Below are positions 31,201 through 35,002 of a stretch of 64,000 nucleotides of DNA, in pieces. This DNA comes from Undaria pinnatifida (lineage: Eukaryota > Sar > Phaeophyceae > Laminariales > Alariaceae). Below the pieces are notes generated by a model that made no database searches, had not been told where the DNA came from, and was given only the letters and a program-made list of their open reading frames with translations. Numbering within the stretch: position 1 is the first letter of the stretch; each line of letters opens with the position of its first letter. The stretch covers positions 11,426,718 to 11,490,717 of the forward strand of contig JABAKD010000022.1 in NCBI GenBank assembly GCA_012845835.1. The letters are read 5' to 3'. The translations under genes were made by a program, and so were the position numbers.

Positions 31201-33178
31201 TTTCCTGCCGTAAATATCGTCTCTCTCGAACGCGTACAACACCCTTCCGGTATGTCTTGAGTTGGTATGAACTAATTAAAAAAGTAATTTTACGTCGCCG
31301 TCCCCCTATTTGAATATGGAAATCAATAAACGTCTCGAGTTAATACACAATGAATTATTTAAGCTTCACTACCCCCCCTTGCATACAGCTGCTTGTACAC
31401 ATTCTCCAAATTCCATCGAAATAATGCACCAACCTTACAGGACTGCGTTTCTTTACAAATCGGTATCTAAATTGACGTGAGTCCGCGCACTCACTCCTCC
31501 ACCTCACAGCTGCTTGTGTACAGTATTCAAACTGCATCGAAGTAATAAAACAACCTCAGTACAGGACTGCGTTTGTTTACTAATTGGTATCTAAATTAAC
31601 GCGGAGCCGCGCACCCACTCATCCACCTCAGCATGTACAGCGTGTACGGTACTCACTCTGTGATGATGCTCCGTGGATCATGAGATTGCTCGTCGTACGT
31701 CACGCCCAGAAAAAGAAGAAGGTTCGGGTGGCGCAGACTCGAAAGCAGGTGCATTTCGTTCAGCAGCTCTCGACGCACCTCCGCAGCGCGTTCGACCGAC
31801 AGAGTGTTCGCGGCATGAGCCCCGTTCAGCGCGTGCAGTTGCTTCGCGGCCACCCTGTGCGGTGCGAACGACAGCGCACGTGTCAGCACGCATATAGATA
31901 GTGCGTATGCGAGTAGTCCTTGTTTCGCACATGTTGTCATCTCGTCTGAACGCCAGCGGACTTAATGCACGTGATGGCGATCGTATAGCGAGTGTGCGCG
32001 CATTATCAATAGCCGAGTTACGGACGTCGAAGCAAAATAGAGATACAAGCTACTTTACTGGCGCCTGCCTTGGGGTTATGGCGGATCGACCCAGGATGCC
32101 TGTAACTACACGAATAGAGTCTATGGTGGTACCGGGGTATGCGCAATAGTGCACGCTGCAGCGCTTATCTTAGCCAACTGTAGGTTGAGGCAAGGGCATG
32201 CCATCGTCTTTCGCCTCTCTTGCTGTTTTATTAATAGTGTTAGTAGTAGCAGTGTATTTGTAGCAACGGTTTTGAATTTGACCTTGGCGACAGCCGAAAT
32301 ACACGTGCTGCAAGCATTTTTCGAAAAGCTCACCGGATCCCTTTCCACGTCGCCGCCCTGACCTCCCCGTACGATCCACGACCCAGCACGCCATCTTGTC
32401 CCTGCTCGATGAGAACTTCAGAGCTTGCGAAGGCCCACTCATTGTCTGGTAGGAAAGACTGCAGGTATCATCATAGATTGTACCACAGGGGAGAGATTCC
32501 ATTGTTGTAAATACAAGGCACATGGTACATACTGGTACCGGTATCATGCGTTTGCATATTTCGGCGCGCTTTCGCAAGGGAAGAAGTACTGAGCCATGCT
32601 CGCGAAAAGAAAATGAAGGCATGTGCCCTAGCGGGGAGGGAGGAGGAGTGCCTGCTATGTAACCCTGGGTCTGATTTACGGAGGCGGAGGGGGGGTGGGC
32701 TAGCGAAGGAATGCAAAGATTAAAACTGGGATGGGGGAAACATACATACACTCGACTCTTGTGTGGTAATACGAGAGAGAGAGAGCTCCGCGGCGTGCAA
32801 CGGATAAGAGGAGATGAGGACGGTTATGCAACATGCAGGTGTTATCGTCTACCAGGTACAATACAGTACAGTACCTACATGTGTACTAGTTTAGGCTGGT
32901 ACCAGGTACGTGCGCGCGTTCGATGCCATTCCAGACAGCTCACGGAAGGAAGTGAACCCGAACACTCGTACCTCATATTCCGTTTGGGCTTTTATATGAG
33001 CGGCCGTCTTTTCGGCGAGCGGCCTTTCTGCGGATGAACCGAGGCGCCTCGCACTTCGCGAGTTGTTTGATCGGCGATCGCGCGACGGGCTGCTGCTGCT
33101 GCTCTGCTGTAGCTCTCGAGTTATGTCATCGAGTTCCTCTGGCAACCGCTGTTGCTGCTGTTGCTCCATCCCTCGCAA
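7084..33178 (-). CDS. TKL-like protein kinase with long C-terminal coiled coil (gene span, at least 17 exons)
   Basis: I assembled this gene by matching splice sites and phases. Exons (minus strand, high to low): 33178-32972, 32458-32334, 31854-31657, 30809-30690, 29883-29736, 26441-26397, 25502-25422, 23735-23550, 21973-21810, 21270-21183, 20378-20280, 18950-18849, 16956-16825, 15286-15167, 13482-13393, 9919-9823, 7269-7084 (stop TGA). The exons give about 730 residues. Residues 1-69 are Gln/Ser-rich. The kinase domain (about 85-355) has glycine loop GRGSYG (95-100), VAAK lysine 115, alpha-C Glu 143, HRDLSSRN (Asp224), DLG (Asp241) in place of DFG, APE (270-272), DVFSFG and a late Arg334, so it should be catalytically active. 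The rest is heptad-rich coiled coil ending in a basic, Gly-rich tail. HRDLSSRN and DLG suggest a TKL-type Ser/Thr kinase; substrates are unknown. The exon 15/16 junction is out of phase, so an exon of length 2 modulo 3 is missing between 13393 and 9919. It is divergent from the ENGase gene. Confidence 0.82.
8130..8335 (+). repeat. pyrimidine-rich retroposon-like repeat, copy 3
   Basis: Contains AGAGATCCAGGGTCACATAG, CCACTACGGTACGTGCC and TCGTCGACTCGCGTCGAA. It lies in the last kinase intron. Its ACGGTACG site is the unexpanded version of the array in the copy at 8935. Confidence 0.65.
8498..8771 (+). mobile_element. MITE family A, copy 2
   Basis: Starts GAGTCATGCCTATA and ends GTGGGATGATTC. 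The interior shows TTTTAGGACTACTGCTGTAG, GGAACGAATGTCTTCGAAGT and TGAGCTCCTCGTGTTAGG. It lies in the last kinase intron. Confidence 0.7.
8935..9345 (+). repeat. pyrimidine-rich retroposon-like repeat, copy 4, with expanded (ACGGT)n
   Basis: Starts GTGCTCATCCGATCTATTAT, then AACTCAGATCCAGGGTCACG and CTCCCCACTACG. A run of about 38 ACGGT pentamers (9080-9267) follows, then GTGCCTTCACTTTC and GTCGACTCCCATCGAATTG. The pentamer array interrupts the element where other copies have a single ACGGTACG. Confidence 0.75.
9080..9267. repeat. (ACGGT)n pentanucleotide microsatellite, about 38 units
   Basis: Nearly perfect ACGGT units, with two variants (an aaggt and a gcggt unit). It is open in all frames, producing spurious repetitive peptides, and is not coding. 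It lies in the last intron of the kinase gene. Confidence 0.95.
9823..9919 (-). CDS. kinase gene exon 16 (coiled coil)
   Basis: Acceptor GCCCAG|GGACGA, donor CTAAAG|GTGCTA, 97 nt (one base plus 32 codons). It encodes [20 protein letters not shown], then [11 protein letters not shown]. Confidence 0.72.
10965..11240 (-). mobile_element. MITE family A, copy 3 (reverse)
   Basis: Starts GAGTCATCCCAAACTAGGGG. The interior is reversed (ATGACTTCGAAGGCATTATT, GCGCAAACCGACCAAAC), ending CCTACCGTGGGACCG. It lies in a kinase intron. Confidence 0.65.
11589..12130. repeat. tandem repeat, ~178-bp unit, about 3 copies
   Basis: ACGCCTTCAAAGGCATGTGA recurs at 11589 and 11770. ACCATAACAGCAAGGTCTAC recurs three times (near 11688, 11866, 12000). 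ATGTTTATACTG with CACCTGTCCC ends each unit. The third unit is shortened. It lies in the kinase intron downstream of exon 15. Confidence 0.75.
12420..12960. repeat. mosaic of MITE-related and AGACTAGCCGGTAG repeats
   Basis: It has MITE-like pieces (AGTAGTCCCACGGTATGGGG, GACTTCGAAGACGTCCG). An internal duplication carries CCGGCCAGACACGTT and CACAAC at 12640 and 12935, each preceded by GACTAGCCGGT or GACTAACCGGT. No coding exon was recognised here, although a kinase exon is expected somewhere between 13393 and 9919. Confidence 0.4.
13169..13280. mobile_element. 105-bp palindromic element with ~25-bp inverted termini
   Basis: Left arm ACGGAGGACGATAGTAAATA continues into GGACC. The right arm reads GGTCCTATTTACTAGGTTCC then ACCGT, its reverse complement with about 4 mismatches. 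Flanks TATT and AATA extend the symmetry. It lies in the kinase intron downstream of exon 15; only one copy was seen in the window. Confidence 0.6.
13393..13482 (-). CDS. kinase gene exon 15 (coiled coil)
   Basis: Acceptor GTCGCAG|AATGAT, donor GACAAG|GTAACT, exactly 30 codons. It encodes [19 protein letters not shown]. It ends in phase 0, whereas the next exon found needs phase 2, so at least one exon is missing downstream. Confidence 0.78.
14700..15130. repeat. two tandem ~150-bp repeats ending in poly-C
   Basis: Both units have CTGCCTG..GGTGAAAACC, a CTCCGTCCC segment, GGGACGCGAGG.TCTA and ATGCATGA..GAGTACACCC followed by a C run. Related reverse copies lie at 25540-25700 and about 24050-24180. 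All are in kinase introns. Confidence 0.6.
15167..15286 (-). CDS. kinase gene exon 14 (coiled coil)
   Basis: Acceptor GCGAAG|GAACAA, donor CTCGAG|GTGAGC, exactly 40 codons. It reads [20 protein letters not shown], then IRQRMQDLE, a coiled coil in phase 0. Confidence 0.78.
15380..15605 (+). repeat. pyrimidine-rich retroposon-like repeat, copy 5
   Basis: GCTCATCCCGACTATTATC, AGCTCAGATCCAGGGTCACT, a poly-C run, TTCGACTCGCATCGAATTGC and CCCACGCTGCTAGGTGC. It lies in the kinase intron between exons 13 and 14. Confidence 0.65.
15665..15745 (-). repeat. GCAGCTTGCAAAG dispersed repeat, copy 1
   Basis: Reverse complement reads GACGCAGCTTGCAAAGATG, ATATCGGCCCTTAAATT and TCGAACTCATAGCTGACGTA. The blocks recur in the same order at 26825, 43110, 60310, 60392 (reverse) and 63653. 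Confidence 0.6.
16115..16422 (+). mobile_element. MITE family A, copy 4
   Basis: Starts GAGTCATCCCACGGAGGG and ends CGTGGGATGACTC, the best-preserved terminal repeat pair. It contains GGACTACTAATAGCGCAC and CGAACGGATGTCTTCGAAGG. AAC flanks both ends. Confidence 0.75.
16825..16956 (-). CDS. kinase gene exon 13 (coiled coil)
   Basis: Acceptor GGAACAG|CTTGCA, donor TTCCAG|GTATGC, 44 codons in phase 0. It encodes [19 protein letters not shown] followed by a basic helix. Earlier donors (AGG|GTAGGA and CAG|GTTTAG) are possible, but the one chosen is in phase with exon 14 and keeps the whole helix. Confidence 0.68.
17545..17755 (+). mobile_element. MITE family A, copy 5 (truncated)
   Basis: Interior only: TTGAGCTCTTCAAGCGAGG, GTGCGAACGAATGCCGTTGA, TTGAGCTCCTCATGTTCGG. 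Both terminal inverted repeats are degraded. Confidence 0.55.
18849..18950 (-). CDS. kinase gene exon 12 (coiled coil)
   Basis: Acceptor CAAAG|GGTCTG, donor GCGCAG|GTAGAT, exactly 34 codons. It is Ala/Glu/Arg-rich helix ([20 protein letters not shown]). Confidence 0.72.
18995..19065 (+). repeat. TTAGTCATTTGA / ACCACGCATC repeat, copy 1
   Basis: GCCTTAGTCATTTGATC and GACCACGCATCCATTTCGAG. Related copies are at 35080-35120, 54270-54340, and reversed at 23160-23260 and 23340-23425 (GAGATTTGTGGTCAACGGCC). Confidence 0.5.
20280..20378 (-). CDS. kinase gene exon 11 (coiled coil)
   Basis: Acceptor TGTAAG|GCGAAC, donor CTTCAG|GTACGA, exactly 33 codons in phase 0. It encodes [20 protein letters not shown], with a clear leucine heptad pattern. 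Confidence 0.78.
21183..21270 (-). CDS. kinase gene exon 10 (coiled coil)
   Basis: Acceptor CCGGGAG|CAGACA, donor GAGGAA|GTAAAA, 88 nt. It encodes [20 protein letters not shown]. On the sense strand the acceptor is immediately preceded by a (CCCTA)n tandem array, which supplies the pyrimidine tract. Confidence 0.75.
21275..21455. repeat. (TAGGG)n / (CCCTA)n pentamer array
   Basis: About 35 units of GGTAG with AGTAG, GGCAG and GGTAA variants. A higher-order ~105-bp pattern appears twice (GGGTAGGGCAGGGTAAGG at about 21300 and 21376). It abuts the acceptor of kinase exon 10. Confidence 0.92.
21810..21973 (-). CDS. kinase gene exon 9 (coiled coil)
   Basis: Acceptor GACGCAG|GCGGAT, donor CCGTAG|GTGCGA, 164 nt, ends in phase 2. 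It encodes charged helix such as [19 protein letters not shown] and [17 protein letters not shown], typical heptad coiled coil. Confidence 0.75.
22225..22420 (+). repeat. GACCCGACCC dispersed repeat, copy 2
   Basis: Contains two TCAGGAGGTG segments, CACGGGTCGAGTCGGG and GGGTCACCCTGAT. It matches the copy at 2110-2290 and lies in the kinase intron between exons 8 and 9. Confidence 0.55.
22435..22620 (-). repeat. pyrimidine-rich retroposon-like repeat, copy 6 (reverse)
   Basis: Reverse-complement blocks: CAAGTCGACGAGGGAAGAAA, ATTCTCGCGATAAAAAAG and GAGAAGAGCCTGCTTACTC. It is partial. Confidence 0.5.
23160..23425 (-). repeat. two reverse copies of the ACCACGCATC repeat with ~180-bp period
   Basis: GCCAAATGACTAAGGCAAC and GGCCAAATCACAAAGGCAAG, each preceded by ATTGGAGGTGTCTCCATT or TTGGAAGTGTCTCTATT. 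This is a diverged tandem duplication in the kinase intron between exons 8 and 9. Confidence 0.55.
23425..23535. repeat. (CCCA/CCCACC)n low-complexity tract
   Basis: CCCACCCA-type repeats on the plus strand, so the kinase transcript is GGGT-rich immediately after the exon 8 donor. This is G-quadruplex-compatible. Confidence 0.85.
23550..23735 (-). CDS. kinase gene exon 8 (end of kinase domain)
   Basis: Acceptor AATACAG|GTTGCG, donor TTTCAG|GTAAGC, 62 codons. It reads [15 protein letters not shown], the subdomain XI Arg-containing helix, then a linker. The intron that follows begins with a strongly G-rich GGGT-repeat stretch (about 23430-23535 read on the minus strand). Confidence 0.88.
23755..23905 (+). 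repeat. GACCCGACCC dispersed repeat, copy 3
   Basis: Starts GGGTTAGGTCAGGAGTATT, then GGGTCGGGGCGG repeats, CTCACGGGTCGGGTCGAG and CCCTGACCCGACC. It abuts kinase exon 8 on its upstream (intron 7) side. Confidence 0.55.
24387..24483 (+). repeat. tRNA-like B-box sequence flanked by 25-bp inverted arms
   Basis: Left arm 24387-24411 (TAGTGGATAGACTGTCCGCT...) pairs with right arm 24459-24483 (...AACAGTCTATCTACTA) with two mismatches. The loop carries GCGGGTTTGATTCCCGG, a strong B-box. The left arm overlaps an A-box-like GTTAGTGGATAGAC. It may be a SINE or tRNA-pseudogene derivative. Confidence 0.5.
25000..25100 (-). repeat. tRNA-derived SINE-like element, copy 2
   Basis: Minus strand: ACCGGTCGCCCCGGTGGCG, A-box-like TGGCGTATCAGG, and B-box GAGTTCGAGCCCCGCC. 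It could fold like a type II tRNA, but I could not pair a full acceptor stem. It lies in the intron between kinase exons 7 and 8. Confidence 0.55.
25187..25271 (-). mobile_element. TTAA-bounded ~90-bp element, copy 1
   Basis: Begins TTAACCCCTCC and ends GAAAGAGTTAA. Core: CTGGAAACCCATTTTTGGGG and TTGGAGTTAGTATAG. It is reversed relative to copy 2 and lies between kinase exons 7 and 8. Confidence 0.6.
25422..25502 (-). CDS. kinase gene exon 7 (DVFSFG, alpha-F), probable GC donor
   Basis: Acceptor GCGTCAG|ATCGAT. It encodes [19 protein letters not shown], kinase subdomain IX. No GT donor exists where the next exon must join. The junction GAGCAG|GCAAGC matches the GC-AG consensus, keeps phase 0 and joins smoothly to exon 8. 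Confidence 0.85.
25540..25700 (-). repeat. reverse copy of the 14.7-kb repeat
   Basis: Carries GGTGTACTCAGTTTGTGCAT, CGAAGTCGTATGACCATAGA, CGGGACGGAGCACATCGGGT and TTGCTTGCACCAAGCGCGAA, matching 14700-14860 in reverse. It abuts kinase exon 7. Confidence 0.6.
25943..26233 (+). mobile_element. MITE family A, copy 6
   Basis: Starts GAGTCATCCCTCTATAGTGC and ends GCCGGATGATT. The interior has GCCCGAACGAAATGTCATG and GAAGCTCAGAAAATTCTTAG. It lies between kinase exons 6 and 7. Confidence 0.65.
26397..26441 (-). CDS. kinase gene exon 6 (45-nt micro-exon, APE motif)
   Basis: Acceptor CCGCAG|GTTTAC, donor AGCAGT|GTGAGT. The exon has exactly 15 codons ([15 protein letters not shown]) and supplies the APE end of the activation segment. 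A decayed duplicate lies 5' of it on the sense (minus) strand, at 26614-26660. Confidence 0.85.
26614..26660 (-). pseudogene. decayed duplicate of kinase exon 6
   Basis: The minus strand reads [13 protein letters not shown] against the functional [13 protein letters not shown]. Similarity extends into the flanking intron (GGCAGAAT and GCACACCGGT). The acceptor CCGCAG has become CCGCAA, so it should not be spliced. Confidence 0.7.
26825..26910 (+). repeat. GCAGCTTGCAAAG dispersed repeat, copy 2
   Basis: Reads GGCCGATGTACCACGCAGCT, TGAAAAGTTG, then CACTCGCAGCTGACGTATTC. Confidence 0.6.
27445..28245. repeat. direct duplication flanking ~600 bp of intron
   Basis: 27445-27545 and 28150-28245 share ATAGAG.GGGTG, TTAATTCATAC.A.TAATA and TTCCATGTT.GAGAG. 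Between them, TTACTACTG/TTTACTTGTGCG units with TATCTCG are weakly repeated (28010-28150). No coding sequence was recognised. Confidence 0.5.
28690..29010 (-). pseudogene. rps4: plastid rps4 fragment inserted in nuclear DNA (NUPT)
   Basis: About 107 uninterrupted codons encode the middle and C-terminal part of plastid ribosomal protein S4: [35 protein letters not shown] and [19 protein letters not shown]. The stretch is AT-rich, unlike its surroundings. The N-terminal ~90 residues of S4 are absent, and upstream sequence (29010-29050) leaves the frame. It lies in the intron between kinase exons 5 and 6, in the same orientation as the gene. With no start region it is probably not expressed as S4. 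The absence of stops suggests recent transfer. Edges are estimated to within about 20 bp. Confidence 0.87.
29736..29883 (-). CDS. kinase gene exon 5 (catalytic loop, DLG)
   Basis: Acceptor AAACAG|CCCGAC, donor GCGATG|GTAATA. It encodes [15 protein letters not shown], then [10 protein letters not shown], so the catalytic Asp, Asn and metal-binding Asp are all present. DFG is replaced by DLG. The activation segment continues to PGAM. Confidence 0.92.
30044..30341 (-). mobile_element. MITE family A, copy 7 (reverse)
   Basis: Starts GAGGTCATCCCTGCACTAGG and ends ACTGTGGGATGAACTC. Reversed interior: ATTTCGAAGGCGTTATTCGT, CGCAACCCGGCCAG. It lies between kinase exons 4 and 5. Confidence 0.65.
30490..30670 (-). 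repeat. GACCCGACCC dispersed repeat, copy 4
   Basis: Reverse orientation: CCCGTGATACTTGAAAACC and TCCTGACCCGACCCC, matching the family. It lies in the kinase intron just downstream of exon 4. Confidence 0.55.
30690..30809 (-). CDS. kinase gene exon 4 (hinge to alpha-E)
   Basis: Acceptor GCGCAG|GTATAT, donor GGCACAG|GTACTT. It reads [11 protein letters not shown] (hinge and alpha-D), then [18 protein letters not shown] (alpha-E), running into the catalytic loop. Its phases (2 in, 2 out) match exons 3 and 5. Confidence 0.88.
31376..31625. repeat. tandem duplication, ~120-bp unit, two copies
   Basis: Shared: ACAGCTGCTTGT, CATCGAA.TAAT, ACAGGACTGCGTTT, GGTATCTAAATT, GCCGCGCAC-like and CTCCACCTCA. 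It lies immediately downstream of kinase exon 3. Confidence 0.7.
31657..31854 (-). CDS. kinase gene exon 3 (VAAK lysine and alpha-C)
   Basis: Acceptor GCACAG|GGTGGC, donor CACAGA|GTGAGT. Joined to exon 2 it reads GIRVAAKQL and supplies the invariant Lys. [20 protein letters not shown] follows: the alpha-C helix with its Glu, and the HPN turn. Confidence 0.88.
32334..32458 (-). CDS. kinase gene exon 2 (glycine-rich loop)
   Basis: Acceptor CTGCAG|TCTTTC, donor GGATCCG|GTGAGC, 125 nt, ends in phase 2. It encodes the entry to the N-lobe, including [18 protein letters not shown], a complete nucleotide-binding loop. Confidence 0.85.
32560..32715 (-). repeat. pyrimidine-rich retroposon-like repeat, copy 7 (reverse, partial)
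   Basis: Contains GCTCGCGAAAAGAAAATG, GGAGTGCCTGCTATGTAACC and CTGGGTCTGATTTACG, the reverse of the GATCCAGGGTCAC...CAGGCTCTTC blocks. Confidence 0.45.
32972..33178 (-). CDS. kinase gene exon 1 (N-terminal region)
   Basis: The exon opens with ATG ([10 protein letters not shown]; a second Met is four codons in) and has 69 codons. It ends at GAATATGAG|GTACGAG in phase 0. The sequence is Gln- and Ser-rich, with a short helical stretch around LDDITRELQ. No TATA box was identified, and an upstream non-coding exon cannot be excluded. Confidence 0.65.
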
Positions 33179-34772
33179 GGCTGAGGCCGTGTGGCGTTGG
33201 TGACCCCGCTATATAGCCCGGCTACGTTGGTTCGGCTCCTAGCGGCAACAGCGCCATGGTGAGTACTGGCATGAGTGCACGAGTGTACGAGCGTATGAGT
33301 TCGGCGTGCAGCAACATGCAACACGACGGGGAAAGATTTTGCGGGGCCCACGGGCCGACCGGGCCGACCACGCGGCCGGGTAGCGCGCCGACTGGACCGA
33401 TAAAAACACGAAACCGTAAATTATGTGTCTATACATACAATGCCTCGGTTCTCTCGTGCAAAACTGCTCTGTGCGATGCGCGATGCAGAAGGTTCGCAGG
33501 GCGGAACAACTCAATGCAACCGGGACTACTGCTGCTGTACTGCTGTATTTCACCAACCAACAGTTCATGAGGTAAGTTGTGCTGTGTTTCATTTCCAAGA
33601 CGACACTTGTGAGCTGGCGCGGTCCATGGTAGCGTAAACAGCCGAGCTTTCGGTGCGAGTTCATTTTACGTTGTGCTATCTAGGACCAAGGCAAGGGTTG
33701 ATGCTGATGCTGTCTAATTTGTGCTGCGTTGGGAGCACAGCAGATGTCATGCATAGGCGAACAGAAGCGCACGCGCGATGAGTCGCACCTCGCTCATACT
33801 CTTATGCTTGTGTCCTGTGTTGCAACCATGTGACGCAAGACACCCTGCTACGAGAGACAACTCGCGTGTGCGGCGTTTTCAGGATCCATTCTCCGCGGAA
33901 ACCGGCAAAAAGTTTCAGATTAATTTCACGTTCGCGTTCGCCATGTATAGCATGCACAGCAGCAGCAACACGGTACGATAGGGCTGCTGCACGGCTGTAC
34001 TACAGGACAGTAGCAGCACTCGTATCTTAGTGCGAACAAGATGCGTCTCTCATATATCGACAAAAGAGGGCGAGTCGCGAACCTCGCCTCATCTACACTT
34101 GAATTCATATGTCGAGGTTAATCATCGAGCAGTCTACCGAACCTTGCCTCCCTCCCCCCGCCCAACAGGCTACTCGTATCAATTGTCAATCACGGCACCG
34201 GCGTCACTAGGTCGTTCAATCCATATCGAGTAGAATCTCTCACAGGCAAAGCCGTCATGTCAGGAGCCAGAAGATGGCGCCTTAACTACGACGGACGGCG
34301 GTCTAGCCGTCATGCTCCGGAGGTTAAAACGTTAAATATGTTCAGTGTGGGGTGTGGGATCTTCTATACAAAGTAGGCATAATGCGACTGGCCTCTGACG
34401 AGGCTCAAAACTGCCGTCTCGTTGTGCGTTAATCTTTGCTCACAGGTGACAGCACAACAAGAAGGCAGCAGGCTAACACAAGACAGGCCACACTACAGCT
34501 GGTGCCTGTCGCGCGTGCGACACCATCCCGCCGGGCCCGCAACCCCGCCGCCTCGCCGCTGACCAGCCCGGGGCACCGCCGCCTCCGCGCGTTGTACGAA
34601 CCCCCCTACACCCTTCATACAAACCCCGCCTCCACACGATATATAGACCCCGATCTCCTCTGTAGAGGTGGCTTCGGATTCAGGAGGCCCTACGCCATCC
34701 CCATACCTCCGACACTCCGTCTGGCAGAAGCAACGAAACCCACCATCACCACCACCACCACCACCGTCAAAC
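33179..34772. promoter_or_regulatory. divergent intergenic region between the kinase and ENGase genes
   Basis: About 1.6 kb separates the two inferred start codons. It must hold both promoters unless 5' exons intrude. A GC-rich segment lies at 33345-33390 (GGGCCGACCGGGCCGACCAC). No convincing TATA box was identified. 34436-34772 is C-rich and could be 5' UTR or coding for an alternative ENGase start. No conserved coding sequence was recognised. Confidence 0.4.
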
Positions 34773-35002
34773 ATGCAACTCCAGCTACCCTTCGAGGCGG
34801 GGGAGAAGCTGGAAGCCCTCGGCACCGCGATCACGTCGCAGTCTCTCAAGACCTACCTCATGCAGTTTTGTTTGGGGTTGGTTTTCATCGCCATGCTGTG
34901 GCCGTACCTCCTGGACCTAAGGGAAAATCTCCGACAAAAGGTGGCGCGGATGACGCGGGGGGAGCGGGAGAGGGCAACGGTTCTGCGCGCGCTCGGTGAT
35001 CG
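34773..35002 (+). CDS. ENGase exon 1 (tentative) or a separate small membrane-anchored ORF
   Basis: ATG at 34773, starting MQLQLPFEAGEKLEALG. A hydrophobic segment (LMQFCLGLVFIAMLWPYLL) and a basic, charged helix follow. Read as an exon it ends at GATCG|GTGAGC in phase 2, which fits an acceptor at 35804 just upstream of the recognisable GH85 exon. Read as a stand-alone ORF it stops at 35006. The segment around its donor is duplicated at 35399-35446. I cannot tell from sequence whether it is an ENGase membrane anchor or a separate gene. Confidence 0.45.

Noticed and set aside
34436-34999. 187-residue plus-strand frame overlapping tentative ENGase exon 1
   Set aside because: Low-complexity Pro/Thr/Arg sequence in another frame; no domain. 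The overlapping frame has a hydrophobic helix and a phase-compatible donor.
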